Shown piece by piece: positions 7,180 through 16,583 of a stretch of 45,083 nucleotides of DNA; within the stretch, counting starts at the first letter, position 1, and each line of letters starts with the position of its first letter. Both the position numbers and the translations under genes were made by a program. The notes under the pieces were generated by a model, which saw nothing but the letters and a program-made list of their open reading frames with translations, was not told where the DNA came from and searched no databases. The stretch covers positions 1 through 45,083 of the forward strand of contig CAJXEC010000007.1 in NCBI GenBank assembly GCA_913052165.1, written 5' to 3'. The stretch is from an uncultured Rhodospirillaceae bacterium (GTDB lineage Bacteria > Pseudomonadota > Alphaproteobacteria > MPNO01 > UBA2964).

Positions 7180-8148
7180 TCACCAATCTTTTTGCTGATC
7201 TTTAAATGTTTCAGTCGCCCTGACGAGTGCGGCTCTTATCCCGGGCTCCATAGCAGAATGCCCAGCATCTGGAACCACCACATATTCGGCTTCGGGCCAA
7301 GCTTGATGGAGTGCATCTGCAGTCACTATTGGGCACACCATATCAAATCGACCCTGAATTATCACGCCGGGTATATCTCGGATAAGATCAACATTCTCTA
7401 AAATGCTGCCAACCTCCATAAACAGATTATTGATAAAGTAATGCGCCTCGATACTGGCAAGTGCTGACGCCAGTCGGTCACTACTAAAAGCCGCAACGGT
7501 ATCTGGTGAAGGAATAAGAGTGGAACACGCTCCCTCGTAAGCACTCCACGCCCGAGCTGCTGGTAATCGAATAGTGTCGTCAGGGTCAAGAAGCCTTTTA
7601 TGATAAGAGTTTAAGATATCGGATCGTTCTTGATCACTGAGTACTGCGACCAGGCGACGCCAATTTTCTGGATAAACCGTCTTCATCCCGTAAAGGAACC
7701 AGTCTAGTTCATCCTTTGTACCAAGAAAAATACCGCGAAGCACAAAGCCTAGACACCGATTTGGGTGTGCCTCACCATAGGCCAACGCCAAAGTGCTTCC
7801 CCATGACCCACCAAATACAAGCCACTTTTCAATTCCTAAATATTCTCGCAGCTTTTCAATATCTTCGATTAAATCTCTCGTAGTATTGTCCTGTAGGCAT
7901 CCCCGGGGTTCAGATCTGCCGGCTCCCCTTTGGTCAAATATAATGATTCGATAAAAATTTGGATCAAAGAACCTTCTGTGGACAGGCGTGGCGCCCGCGC
8001 CAGGACCTCCGTGAAGGAAAAGAGCGGGAACCCCATTTGGTTTTCCGGATTGCTCCCAATACATTACGTGAGGCGAAGTTAGGGGCAACATTCCTTTTTC
8101 AAAAGGGTCCAGCGGAGGGAAAAGCTGTTCTCTTACCATTCGAGCCAT
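7180..8148 (-). CDS. pip: Proline iminopeptidase (S33 family)
   Basis: A 322-residue cytoplasmic aminopeptidase that releases N-terminal proline. Family marks: HGGPGAG oxyanion motif (46-52), DQRGAGRS (72-79), the GGSWGS elbow with Ser115, Asp269 (GRFDMVCP) and His297 (DAGHSA). Length is normal for the family (310-330). The last codons overlap the longest possible start of the PagL-like gene, so the two are probably co-transcribed, peptidase first. The ATG at 8148 has no strong ribosome site; the family N-terminus (LFPPLDPFEKGML) agrees with this start. Confidence 0.92.
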   Translation of the reverse strand: MARMVREQLFPPLDPFEKGMLPLTSPHVMYWEQSGKPNGVPALFLHGGPGAGATPVHRRFFDPNFYRIIIFDQRGAGRSEPRGCLQDNTTRDLIEDIEKLREYLGIEKWLVFGGSWGSTLALAYGEAHPNRCLGFVLRGIFLGTKDELDWFLYGMKTVYPENWRRLVAVLSDQERSDILNSYHKRLLDPDDTIRLPAARAWSAYEGACSTLIPSPDTVAAFSSDRLASALASIEAHYFINNLFMEVGSILENVDLIRDIPGVIIQGRFDMVCPIVTADALHQAWPEAEYVVVPDAGHSAMEPGIRAALVRATETFKDQQKDW

Positions 8149-8349
8149 TTTACCTCTAAAACAATGTGTTAAATCAGGAGACGTCAGTTATACATAATGG
8201 TGAAATTGATCGCAAAGGCATCCGAAAATTCACTTAAAACAATCCGCGAAATTCATTTTCGCCAGAGCCCCTTGTCAAAAAAACGCTCGTAGAAATATTC
8301 TACAAAACATTCGGCGGGTCGAGAGCAGGGTATTAAACTAAAAAACATC

Positions 8350-9816
8350 ATGCGTTCATATATAGTTAAATTTTGGTTTTGTGTCGCAATAATCTTAATC
8401 TTACACGGGTGTATAACGACCAACCCGACCACCGGAAATCGCGTGTTCACTGGCGGGATGACAGCGCAAGATGAAATAATATTAGGCCGTAAAAATCACC
8501 CTCAAATGCTAAAGCTGTTTAGCGGTGAATACGAGGACAAGTTATTGGAGTCCTATGTTAGCAGCGTGGGAAAATTATTAGCGCAAACCGTAGAACGCAG
8601 ACAATTCGATTATAAATTTACAGTTCTAAACTCTGGGGTTGTAAATGCCTTCGCTCTCCCCGGTGGGTACATTTACATAAGTAGGGGTTTGCTGGCATTA
8701 GCGAGTAGCGAGTCAGAAATGGCCGCGGTGCTAGCGCATGAGCTAGGACATATTAATGCGCTGCATCATGCCCAACGACAAGGAAAAAAAGTTTTAACCA
8801 ATGCGGTTCTTACGTCAGTGGGAATAGCCGCAGGAAAAGAGGTTGCCCGATTCAGCGACATAATTGCTTCAGGCTTATTAAGCGCCTTGTCCAGAGAGGA
8901 TGAAATTGACTCAGATAAACTAAGTTTTCGCTATCTTGCCCGGGCAGGATTTGATCCGCACGCAGTTCCAAGCTTCTTAGCCAAACTACGTGCTAACGCC
9001 CAGCTGAATGCAAAGCGGGAGGGAGAGGCTCCTGATTCGGTAGATGATTTTGACTACTTTGGGACCCACCCGATCCCCGCGGAGCGGCTTGCCATTGCAA
9101 AAATAGAGGCCCAAAAATACCAAGAAGGGTCATCACTTGGTGACCGCAATATTTACCTTGATAAAATTGATGGCATGCTATTCGGGGATGATCCTGAACA
9201 AGGCTTAATAATAGGTCGTGTTTTCGCTCACCCAAAGTTGCGATTTCAATTTCAGGTGCCAAAAAATTACAGCCTTTTCAACTCACCCACTTCGGTTATT
9301 GCCAGAGGCCCAAATAGAGAAACTATCATTTTTGATCAGGCAAAAGAGACGGCTGACGGGCCGGTTTCCTTTTATCTTAGGGAGGTTTGGGGGAAAGAGC
9401 TCAGGCTTGAAAACATTGAAAATATCGACGTTAACGGCCTTTCGGCGGCTACAGCCGAAGCCAGAGTAAGAACCGCGCGAGGAATGCGCGACCTAAGAAT
9501 GGTCGCAATAAAAAAAGATTTGCAAACAGTATACCGTTTTGCGTTTTACACAGAGCCTGGAAAAAGTAAACAACATTCGTTGGCATTTCGACGCGTCACA
9601 CATAGTTTTAGAATTTTATCGAAACAGGAGGCCAAATCTCTCAAACCCTTGCGTGTAAGAATACAAACAGCAAAGTCAGGAGATACGATCGAGACCTTAT
9701 CGAGAAAAATGCAAGTGGATAATCTTTACCGAGAAGAGCATTTCCGAGTGATAAACGGGCTAGGGGTGAACGACAGTATTATATCAGGAAGGAAATATAA
9801 AATTATCGCAAATTAA
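8350..9816 (+). CDS. M48-family metalloprotease, lipoprotein, with C-terminal LysM-like domain
   Basis: A 488-residue envelope zinc protease. Residues 1-21 are a lipoprotein signal with lipobox LHGC (Cys21). The peptidase domain has HELGH (His130, Glu131, His134) and the downstream SREDEID with the probable third ligand Glu185, as in the BepA/YggG (Ste24p-like) group. Residues about 433-487 (from VRIQTAKSGDTIETLSRKM) look like a LysM-type domain, so the protein may be held near peptidoglycan. BepA relatives handle quality control of outer-membrane proteins; that role is inferred here. TPRs of BepA are not evident. No operon partners; the gene is divergent from pip. Confidence 0.88.
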   Translation: MRSYIVKFWFCVAIILILHGCITTNPTTGNRVFTGGMTAQDEIILGRKNHPQMLKLFSGEYEDKLLESYVSSVGKLLAQTVERRQFDYKFTVLNSGVVNAFALPGGYIYISRGLLALASSESEMAAVLAHELGHINALHHAQRQGKKVLTNAVLTSVGIAAGKEVARFSDIIASGLLSALSREDEIDSDKLSFRYLARAGFDPHAVPSFLAKLRANAQLNAKREGEAPDSVDDFDYFGTHPIPAERLAIAKIEAQKYQEGSSLGDRNIYLDKIDGMLFGDDPEQGLIIGRVFAHPKLRFQFQVPKNYSLFNSPTSVIARGPNRETIIFDQAKETADGPVSFYLREVWGKELRLENIENIDVNGLSAATAEARVRTARGMRDLRMVAIKKDLQTVYRFAFYTEPGKSKQHSLAFRRVTHSFRILSKQEAKSLKPLRVRIQTAKSGDTIETLSRKMQVDNLYREEHFRVINGLGVNDSIISGRKYKIIAN

Positions 9817-9969
9817 TTAGGAAAAAGTTCTGATCATCATTTTGGCCGCTCGGCTTTTCAAAAATATGCCTTGCAGTAACGACTAGTCTGACTCTAATCG
9901 AGCATAAGCTGTATCAGAACTCCGGATCTAGAATATCGAACCACTAACATGCATTTTACGGGGACTCAG

Positions 9970-9989
9970 AGCCGCTCCATCAGGCGGCT
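9970..9989. terminator. Small hairpin between convergent M48 protease and carD
   Basis: AGCCGC (9970-9975) and GCGGCT (9984-9989) form a 6-bp stem with an 8-base loop that overlaps the carD stop codon. On the plus strand it is followed by TTC only, so it is a weak terminator candidate for either gene. Confidence 0.25.
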
Positions 9990-10498
9990 TTCAAAAGCAA
10001 TGTCTCAAGCTTTTCTGTTGCTGCCCCGGGTTCAATTTTATCAACTAATGAGACTTCTAACGCTAGCCGGTTGAGCGCCGACTCGTACATCTGGCGTTCA
10101 CTATACGACTGATCTGGCTGATCAGGTTTGCGGTAAAGATCTCTAACAACTTCTGCAATGGCGACTGGATCGCCACTATTTATTTTAGCTTCGTACTCTT
10201 GAGCTCTCCTACTCCACATCGTTCGCTTAGCCCGAGCTTTTCCCTTAAGCGCCGTAATAGCATTCTGCATTTGGTCTTTTGAGCTAATCTGTCTTAGCCC
10301 CGAGTCTTCAGCTTTTCCAACAGGAACCCTGAGTGTCATTTTTTCAGCGGTGAAGTTGATAACATACAGTTGAAGTGAGAAGCCAGCTATTTCCTCGGAT
10401 GATATATCGGTAATTTGCCCGACCCCATGAGTGGGATATACGACATAGTCTTTAACTGAAAAAGGAAGTTTTTTTGACTTCACTTTTGCTTTAGCCAT
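9980..10498 (-). CDS. carD: CarD-family transcriptional regulator (CdnL-like)
   Basis: A 172-residue RNA-polymerase-binding factor. Residues about 13-70 (DYVVYPTHGVGQI onward) form the Tudor-like RNA polymerase beta-subunit interaction domain, including the YPxHGVG signature. The rest is the helical DNA-binding domain with WSRRAQEYEAKI and LYRK. CarD/CdnL proteins stabilise open complexes, particularly at rRNA and ribosomal-protein promoters. The ATG follows GAGAGGAA at proper distance. It is last of the minus-strand helicase-S4-TerB-fdxA-carD block, but a 190-base gap before it suggests its own promoter. Confidence 0.95.
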   Translation of the reverse strand: MAKAKVKSKKLPFSVKDYVVYPTHGVGQITDISSEEIAGFSLQLYVINFTAEKMTLRVPVGKAEDSGLRQISSKDQMQNAITALKGKARAKRTMWSRRAQEYEAKINSGDPVAIAEVVRDLYRKPDQPDQSYSERQMYESALNRLALEVSLVDKIEPGAATEKLETLLLKAA

Positions 10499-10688
10499 TT
10501 TTTCCTCTCGCGATTGTTTTCAGTGTTACTAAGGATCGAATGTGGTTACCGCTGCGGGAATAGCCCCCCGAAAAAACCAAGTTCGTGTGGTCAACTCAAA
10601 GATGTATTGCCGCTTCAATCATTATAACAAAAAAAGACCAACAATACATTACATTGCCGCCTTAAAGAAGATTGAGCCTTTGGAATAC

Positions 10689-11027
10689 TTAATCTTGTAA
10701 GCCAGGATTCTCGCTGAAGTGATCTTCAAATTTATTGGCAATATCTTTCCAATCGTCCGCATCGGCCGGCGGTTCGCCTTTGCGAGTAATATTTGGCCAC
10801 TCCGCAGAAAACTTTGCACCCACCTCTAGAAATTTTTCCGCTTCGTCGTCCGTATCGGGATGTATTGCTTCTGCAGGACATTCCGGCTCGCATACCCCGC
10901 AATCGATGCATTCATCAGGGTGAATAACCAACATATTTTCTCCCTCATAAAAGCAATCTACAGGACACACTTCCACACAATCCATAAACTTGCATCTAAT
11001 GCAGTTCTCTGTGACGACATAGGTCAT
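10689..11027 (-). CDS. fdxA: Seven-iron ferredoxin FdxA
   Basis: A 112-residue soluble ferredoxin. Cysteines at 9, 12, 17, 21, 25, 40, 43, 46 and 50 give the C-x2-C-x4-C-x3-C-P and C-x2-C-x2-C-x3-C-P arrangement of a 3Fe-4S plus 4Fe-4S (7Fe) protein, followed by the long acidic C-terminal tail (KFSAEWPNI) of the FdxA family. It is a low-potential electron carrier; partners are not defined by context. The gene is in the conserved alphaproteobacterial neighbourhood of carD and the SUV3-like helicase. Gaps of 157 and 190 bases on either side allow separate transcription. Confidence 0.96.
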   Translation of the reverse strand: MTYVVTENCIRCKFMDCVEVCPVDCFYEGENMLVIHPDECIDCGVCEPECPAEAIHPDTDDEAEKFLEVGAKFSAEWPNITRKGEPPADADDWKDIANKFEDHFSENPGLQD

Positions 11028-11160
11028 AATAAACTCCGATTTGAACTCAGCGCCAAAAGGTTAAATTATCTACGATTTAAGCACAGGACTAGACCTGTCT
11101 TTACTATTTCACAGAGCGCTATGCAAGTCAGCAAAATGGTTCTTTATGAAACACAGGAGA

Positions 11161-11176
11161 AGGCTTGGTAAAGCCT
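11161..11176. repeat. Short perfect hairpin downstream of the TerB-like gene
   Basis: AGGCTT and AAGCCT with loop GGTA form a 6-bp stem, 9 bases after the stop of the TerB-like gene on the minus strand. No T run follows, so it may be a weak terminator or an RNA-end stabiliser. Confidence 0.35.
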
Positions 11177-11184
11177 CTACGATC

Positions 11185-11643
11185 CTAATCCAACGCCAGA
11201 ACTTTTTCGGCTCTCTGCCGAGTAAAAGCTCGATCGCGATCGGAAATATGGATCAACCCACCCAAACGCCTCATCAATTGGTCTTCAAAATCATCAACTC
11301 TACCATCAGATAAGACAACCTCCCAAATAGATTGAAGAATATCCATTCGTTCTTCGTAAGAAAAAGTTTGAGAGATAATCTTTGTAACAGAATACAGTTC
11401 TACAGATCGTCTTGCCTTTGCCTCTGCGGTGGATATTAAAATCTCGGATAACGCAGGATCATCGAGAAATCTGTCCTCAACTAACACGGTAATGATTTGT
11501 CTCTCCTCATCGGAAAAGTTGCCGTCGACTAAAGCTGCTTCTACGAGTAAAGCTGCGCAAGCAACGGTTTTTTCATCTAAAATCTGTTCCGATGAGGCGG
11601 CCAATTCCTGTGCGGAAAAAAGAGCTTTGAGTCTTCCAATCAT
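11185..11643 (-). CDS. TerB/DjlA-N-like domain protein
   Basis: A 152-residue all-helical protein: KTVACAALLVEAALVDGNFSDEER followed by a second VLSDGRVDDFEDQ repeat, the two acidic D-G-x-x-x-x-E/D turns of the TerB (tellurite resistance B) fold, which bind metal in some relatives. Function in this family outside tellurite islands is unknown. I start at the ATG at 11643, preceded by AAGGAT. A longer in-frame start (11715) would run into the upstream S4-protein gene and has no better ribosome site. It sits between the S4 protein (28-base gap) and fdxA, on the same strand. No other ter genes are present, so tellurite resistance should not be assumed. Confidence 0.85.
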   Translation of the reverse strand: MIGRLKALFSAQELAASSEQILDEKTVACAALLVEAALVDGNFSDEERQIITVLVEDRFLDDPALSEILISTAEAKARRSVELYSVTKIISQTFSYEERMDILQSIWEVVLSDGRVDDFEDQLMRRLGGLIHISDRDRAFTRQRAEKVLALD

Positions 11644-11671
11644 GCATAATCCTTTTCTATAACTTCCAGAT

Positions 11672-11959
11672 TTATTTAAAGCGCGGGATACGACTTTCAT
11701 CTGACAAATCCTCATACAACCCTGAAGCCTCTGCCGCCGGCCCCCTTCTAAGCCCTAATGCTCGTATTTTGACAACTTTTACCATATCCCTGTAACGAAA
11801 CGTCAAAATATGGCCCACGCGCACACCAAAGTGGGGTTTTTGAATTCTATCTCCGTCAATCCTTATGCTCCCCCCTAAGCAAAAACGGGTCGCCAGTCCC
11901 CGTGTCTTGAAAAACCTGGCATGCCATAGCCATTTGTCCAACCTTATTTTTTCCGACAT
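11672..11959 (-). CDS. hslR: S4-domain RNA-binding protein (Hsp15/HslR-like)
   Basis: A 95-residue protein made almost wholly of one S4 domain: IRLDKWLWHARFFKTR at the N-terminus (the alpha-L RNA-binding helix pair) and GSIRIDGDRIQKPHFGVRVG next. Relatives (Hsp15) bind 50S subunits that carry stranded nascent chains. It starts 3 bases after the stop of the helicase gene, so both are one operon, and may share RNA-related work. Gene symbol is by family; the heat-shock role is not shown here. Confidence 0.88.
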   Translation of the reverse strand: MSEKIRLDKWLWHARFFKTRGLATRFCLGGSIRIDGDRIQKPHFGVRVGHILTFRYRDMVKVVKIRALGLRRGPAAEASGLYEDLSDESRIPRFK

Positions 11960-11962
11960 GCC

Positions 11963-14446
11963 CTATGCCCGAAATTGGCTGAGAACAGCAAAGGGAGAGG
12001 AAGGATCAACCGTTCGTCTGGACGTTGTATTCGATCGTCTTTGCCGCCGAGTTTTCTTGGGAGAAAAATCAAACCCAGTCTTTTCCGAATTGAGTCTATA
12101 ACCCAAATCCTTTATTACTGACGCCATCTCGTCATTGCTCAAGCCCAAAATAGAGGCAAAACCCATAGGCAGCTTAAACGTGCCCTGCTTAGATAACCCA
12201 AGTAACTTTATTGATAATTTATCCAAAACATCCACCCGGACCACACGATTTCCAGCAGGGAAAAAACCCAGCTTTTTGTAGTAATCGATTGGCACCCCGG
12301 GCTGGATCTGGGCAGCAACTCTCCCGGGAACTGGAGGAACCACATCATGTCTTTGCTGCCATGCGGCCCAAAGCGCTGACTTAACTTCCAAAGGCTGTGC
12401 CTTTTGAAGCGCAGGCAAGTACACATGTTTCAATCCAATTCTAAGCCCAAAAGCTCGCAGTTTTTTTTTATCGATAGCGGTCAAGGTTTTTAATTGCCTG
12501 CTAATCTGCGATCGGGGAAGTGCGCCAAGGGCTTCAGATAATTGAAAAGCTATTCCCCGAGAAGCCCCAGCCAGCTGAGCATCTCGCAAAGCAATTAACA
12601 TTTTCAGAACATGGCCAATATGAGTTTTAAGCCAAGATTTTAATTTGGTCTCAAGCCTTTCTCTCTGCTGTACTGTTACCAAATCATCCACTTCGAGCCT
12701 CAAATTCGGAGACAGAATATCTGCACCTGGCGTTAGGACCGCAACAGAAGCCCCCAACCAACAGACAGCACCATTGCTCCTCAGCGTTAGATCACTCTCC
12801 CCGACATCCAAAATTCGATTTACTCGACAGTTGATTTCGTTTGATAACCCGCGCCTCGCAGCAGTAACTGCAAGATTGCGAAACTCGGCCTTGTTAGTTT
12901 TGTCAGGCTTGAATTTAAGCCCGTGCAGGTAACCCAGCAATTCCCCGGCTGTCGATACAGCATCATCTTTGCCCACTGTCACAGGGATTTTAGTTTTCTC
13001 ATGAAGTTGAACTAGAAACGCGCCTCTACGATCTACAAAACGCTCTCGCAACCTTTTATGCAAGGCATCAGAGAGTCGGTTTTCGATAGTTCTTGACCTT
13101 TCGCGCCAATTTTCTGGGTCTTGGATCCAACCGGATCTATGGAGGATATACGTCCAAGTCCTGCTGTGTGCAATTCGAGCCATGAGCGTGTCTATATCCC
13201 CATCAACCCGTTCGACTTGCGCAAGTTGCCGGCGAACCCAATCGATTGGAAGCGAGCCCGATGGACCACAAAGGTATAAATAAATTCTTTTCAGAAGATT
13301 GAGATGAGCGTCGGCTAAAGTCTTCCGAAAATCCGGAATCTGACAAACCTCCCAGAGTAATCTGAGGCGCTCCCGCCCCGAAGCAAGTCTCGTTATATCA
13401 CCTAGCTCCGCCAATTTCCGGAGCGCGCGGTGATCTTCCGCATTTCCTTTTTTGATTAAGATGCCGCTTTTTGGGACATCCTCCAAACTAATAAGAAGAT
13501 CTCGCAAAGACCTAAATTCCAAATTGGCATTTCGCCACCAAATTTGTCGGGTCGATGGAAAATTATGCGTCTCAATTGCACTAATTAAATCTGGCGCAAA
13601 TTCACCGACTTCTGGGAGAGCACCAAAGGTTCCATCTCTAGTATGGCGACCCGCACGACCAGCGATCTGAGCAATTTCTTGCATATCTAATGTTCGAAAT
13701 TTACTGCCGTCGAATTTTTTTAGTGATGAAAATAAAACATGGTCGATATCCATGTTTAAACCCATGCCGATTGCGTCGGTAGCAACCAAGTAATCTACCT
13801 CACCCGCTTCATACATCGCCACTTGCGCATTCCTCGCTCGGGGGCTCAACGCACCCAATACAACCGCCGCTCCTCCGCGGCTACGCCTAATGCCCTCAGC
13901 GATCGCATAAACATCATTTGTTGAAAACGCCACAACAGCCGCTCGTTTTGGTATACGCGAGAGTTTTTTCACGCCAGACCAACTCAATTTTGAAAAACGA
14001 CTGCGTGTCTCAATTTTTATCTCTGGAATAAGCTTCTCCAAAACAGGGCGAATTGTCTCCGCGCCAAGGAACATTGTTTCCCGTAACCCTCTAGCCCTAA
14101 ACAACCTATTTGAATAAATGTAACCCCGCTCTGGATCCGCACAGAACTGTATCTCATCTATGGCAACGAAGTCAGCAGGCCGATCGAGGGGCATTGACTC
14201 AACTGTACAAATGAAATACCGAGCTGTGTCCGGTATAATTTTTTCTTCGCCTGTCAGAAGCGCGACATTTCGAGAACCAACTCGACTACAGACTTTGTTA
14301 TAATTTTCGCGTGCGAGAAGCCTTAGGGGAAATCCAATGATCCCGGAGCGATAACACAGCATCCGTTCAATCGCACTAAAGGTCTTACCTGTATTAGTCG
14401 GGCCGAGTATAGCTGAAGGGCCCTGGTCTGTTTTTATTTGAACCAT
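11963..14446 (-). CDS. SUV3-like DEAD/DEAH-box RNA helicase
   Basis: An 827-residue SF2 helicase related to mitochondrial SUPV3L1/Suv3. Walker A is GPTNTGKT (15-22), the Walker B motif is DEIQ (97-100) and motif VI is QIAGRAGR (260-267) next to HTRDG. VATDAIGMGLNMDID (221-235) is the motif V area. The C-terminal part has the LGALPRSQISRQ and PPVPGRV segments seen in alphaproteobacterial homologues, ending in a basic Lys/Arg tail (KKTRRQRR) that probably binds RNA. Mitochondrial Suv3 works with RNA decay enzymes; the bacterial role is less clear. It is first of the S4-TerB-fdxA-carD block and divergent from htpG. ATG start with a weak ribosome site. Confidence 0.92.
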   Translation of the reverse strand: MVQIKTDQGPSAILGPTNTGKTFSAIERMLCYRSGIIGFPLRLLARENYNKVCSRVGSRNVALLTGEEKIIPDTARYFICTVESMPLDRPADFVAIDEIQFCADPERGYIYSNRLFRARGLRETMFLGAETIRPVLEKLIPEIKIETRSRFSKLSWSGVKKLSRIPKRAAVVAFSTNDVYAIAEGIRRSRGGAAVVLGALSPRARNAQVAMYEAGEVDYLVATDAIGMGLNMDIDHVLFSSLKKFDGSKFRTLDMQEIAQIAGRAGRHTRDGTFGALPEVGEFAPDLISAIETHNFPSTRQIWWRNANLEFRSLRDLLISLEDVPKSGILIKKGNAEDHRALRKLAELGDITRLASGRERLRLLWEVCQIPDFRKTLADAHLNLLKRIYLYLCGPSGSLPIDWVRRQLAQVERVDGDIDTLMARIAHSRTWTYILHRSGWIQDPENWRERSRTIENRLSDALHKRLRERFVDRRGAFLVQLHEKTKIPVTVGKDDAVSTAGELLGYLHGLKFKPDKTNKAEFRNLAVTAARRGLSNEINCRVNRILDVGESDLTLRSNGAVCWLGASVAVLTPGADILSPNLRLEVDDLVTVQQRERLETKLKSWLKTHIGHVLKMLIALRDAQLAGASRGIAFQLSEALGALPRSQISRQLKTLTAIDKKKLRAFGLRIGLKHVYLPALQKAQPLEVKSALWAAWQQRHDVVPPVPGRVAAQIQPGVPIDYYKKLGFFPAGNRVVRVDVLDKLSIKLLGLSKQGTFKLPMGFASILGLSNDEMASVIKDLGYRLNSEKTGFDFSPKKTRRQRRSNTTSRRTVDPSSPFAVLSQFRA

Positions 14447-14535
14447 CCCAGAATTTGACCCCCAAATTAAAATTTTTCAAGTCAAGTAGTGTGCAGTACA
14501 ACCCCGAGTTTAAGCGAATTTTTACAAAATAAGGG

Positions 14536-14565
14536 CTTGCATAAGGGGTATAAGAATCTCATATA
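14536..14565 (+). promoter_or_regulatory. RpoH (sigma-32)-like promoter of htpG
   Basis: CTTG at 14536-14539 and CTCATATA at 14558-14565, separated by 18 bases, resemble the alphaproteobacterial heat-shock promoter (CTTG, 17-18 bases, CYTAT-T). It lies about 34-63 bases before the htpG start, in the correct direction. Confidence 0.5.
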
Positions 14566-14598
14566 GAGGGCGATTTAGGTGATTGGAAGGCAAGAGTA

Positions 14599-16482
14599 AT
14601 GTCAGAAGAAACACTGAGCTTTGAAACCGAAGTAGGGCGCATTCTCCAAATCGTTGCCAACTCTTTATACAGCAATAAAGAGATTTTTTTAAGAGAGTTA
14701 ATTTCTAACGCCTCTGATGCTTGCGATCGTTTGCGCTATGCGTCTATTACCGATCAAGAGTTGGTATCAGATGGATCGGATTATAAGGTCACCATCACAG
14801 CGCACCAAGAAAGCCGGACGCTCAGTATTGAAGACAACGGCATTGGGATGAACCGAGAAGCACTAATCGCAGATCTGGGAACAATCGCGCGCTCTGGATC
14901 AAGTAGTTTTTTAGAGCAACTTTCTGGAGATCAGAAAAAAGATGTAGCACTGATCGGACAGTTCGGTGTGGGTTTCTATTCTGTGTTCATGGTTTCAGAA
15001 AAGGTAGAAGTTGTTAGCCGGAAAGCGGGCGAAAGCTCCGGGTGGCAATGGAAATCGGATGGAGCGGGTGAATTTACGATTTCGGAGACGGAAAAAGACT
15101 CACGGGGCACCAAAATCACCCTCTTTCTAAAGGAAGACGCAAAGGAATTTCTTGAGCAGTCTCGATTAAAACAGATCGTGACGACCTATTCCGATCACAT
15201 CTCGCTGCCAATTGAATTGAATACTGGCGAGGAAGTCGAGGTCATTAACAAAGGGTCGGCACTATGGTCTCGACCACGAAATGAAATAACTAATGATCAA
15301 TACACGGAGTTCTATCGTCATATCAGCCATGCGTTTGACGAACCCTGGATGACTTTGCACTGGCGTGCGGAAGGCGTAATGGAATATACAGGACTGATAT
15401 TTGTTCCGAACTCCAGGCCTTATGATCTTTTCACGGCTGAGCGGACGCACCGCGTGAAGCTGTATGTTAAACGAGTTTACATAACGGATAAATGCGAAGA
15501 GTTAGTGCCAGGATGGCTTCGTTTCTTGCGAGGTCTGATCGACTCTGAAGATATCCCTCTGAATGTCAGCCGAGAATTACTTCAAACCAATCCTTTGGTG
15601 AGTAGAATCCGGAAAGCACTTATTTCTCGCGTTTTGGCCGAATTGGAGAAAAAGGCGGAAGAAGACACAGAGTCCTTTGACGGGTTTTGGTTAAACTTCG
15701 GTGCAGTCATCAAGGAGGGGATATACGAGGACCCAGAGAATCGTGATAAAATACTCAAAATTGCGCGGTTCAGATCCACTAAAGGAGAAGGTCTTTGCAC
15801 CTTGGACGAATACGTGTCGCGCATGAAGGAGGGCCAGGACTCTATCTACTATATCACTGGAGACTCTGACGAGGCTCTAACCCGCAGCCCGCAGCTAGAG
15901 GGTTTTCGATCAAGAGAAATCGAGGTGCTCTTGCTGACGGATCCGGTAGATGATTTCTGGTTGCCCGCTGTGGGAGACTGGCAAGGAAAAGATTTCAAAT
16001 CTGCCACCCGCGGGGGAACAGACTTCTCTGAAATAGAAAAAAAAGACTCAGATACTAATTCAAAGAGCCCCGGAGAGAACATATCAGATGAACCTTCCGC
16101 AGAAATCTCAAGCCTTATTTCGATGATCAAATTAGAGCTAGGAGATGCCGTAAAGGATGTGCGTATCTCCAGCCGGCTTACTGAGAGCCCAGTATGCCTC
16201 ATAGCGGACGAAGGAGATATTGACATAAACCTGGAAAGAATATTGAGACAAAATCAGCAAATTCAGGAGCAGGTCACTCGGGTCCTAGAAATCAACCCGA
16301 AGCATCCGGTAATTACTTCATTGTCGGGGGCGATAGGTGAAAAGGGAACCGGCGATCGGATCTCTGAGGCAGCGTGGCTATTGCTCGATCAGGCCAGAAT
16401 TCTCGAGGGAGAACCGCTGCCGGATCCCGCAGCATTTAGCCGCAGAATTAGCGTCCTGATGGAGGCGAGTCTCCCAACCTGA
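14599..16482 (+). CDS. htpG: Chaperone HtpG (bacterial Hsp90)
   Basis: A 627-residue ATP-dependent chaperone. The N-terminal GHKL ATPase shows LRELISNASDACD (Glu33, Asn37), DNGIGM (Asp79) and GQFGVGFYSVFMV (120-132). The middle domain has SRELLQTNPLV (catalytic Arg loop) and the C-terminal dimerisation domain follows a short acidic/Ser-rich linker. Length is normal. ATG follows GGAAGGCAAGAGTA. A heat-shock-type promoter is visible upstream. The gene is convergent with acnA and divergent from the SUV3-like helicase. Confidence 0.98.
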   Translation: MSEETLSFETEVGRILQIVANSLYSNKEIFLRELISNASDACDRLRYASITDQELVSDGSDYKVTITAHQESRTLSIEDNGIGMNREALIADLGTIARSGSSSFLEQLSGDQKKDVALIGQFGVGFYSVFMVSEKVEVVSRKAGESSGWQWKSDGAGEFTISETEKDSRGTKITLFLKEDAKEFLEQSRLKQIVTTYSDHISLPIELNTGEEVEVINKGSALWSRPRNEITNDQYTEFYRHISHAFDEPWMTLHWRAEGVMEYTGLIFVPNSRPYDLFTAERTHRVKLYVKRVYITDKCEELVPGWLRFLRGLIDSEDIPLNVSRELLQTNPLVSRIRKALISRVLAELEKKAEEDTESFDGFWLNFGAVIKEGIYEDPENRDKILKIARFRSTKGEGLCTLDEYVSRMKEGQDSIYYITGDSDEALTRSPQLEGFRSREIEVLLLTDPVDDFWLPAVGDWQGKDFKSATRGGTDFSEIEKKDSDTNSKSPGENISDEPSAEISSLISMIKLELGDAVKDVRISSRLTESPVCLIADEGDIDINLERILRQNQQIQEQVTRVLEINPKHPVITSLSGAIGEKGTGDRISEAAWLLLDQARILEGEPLPDPAAFSRRISVLMEASLPT

Positions 16483-16583
16483 GGGCAACCATAAAATCAA
16501 ATATACGCGCAAGCTATTTCAGTCTTTGAATTAGCAGACTTTTAGCTGCCGCGCACAGATAGTCTGAGCCTGTTGGTTTGGGC

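Noticed and set aside
6804-7205. Plus-strand 133-codon frame
   Set aside because: It is antisense to the linker of the PagL-like gene, whose triad and signal peptide support the minus strand.
15849-16226. Minus-strand 125-codon frame inside htpG
   Set aside because: It is Ser-rich and antisense to the htpG C-terminal region.
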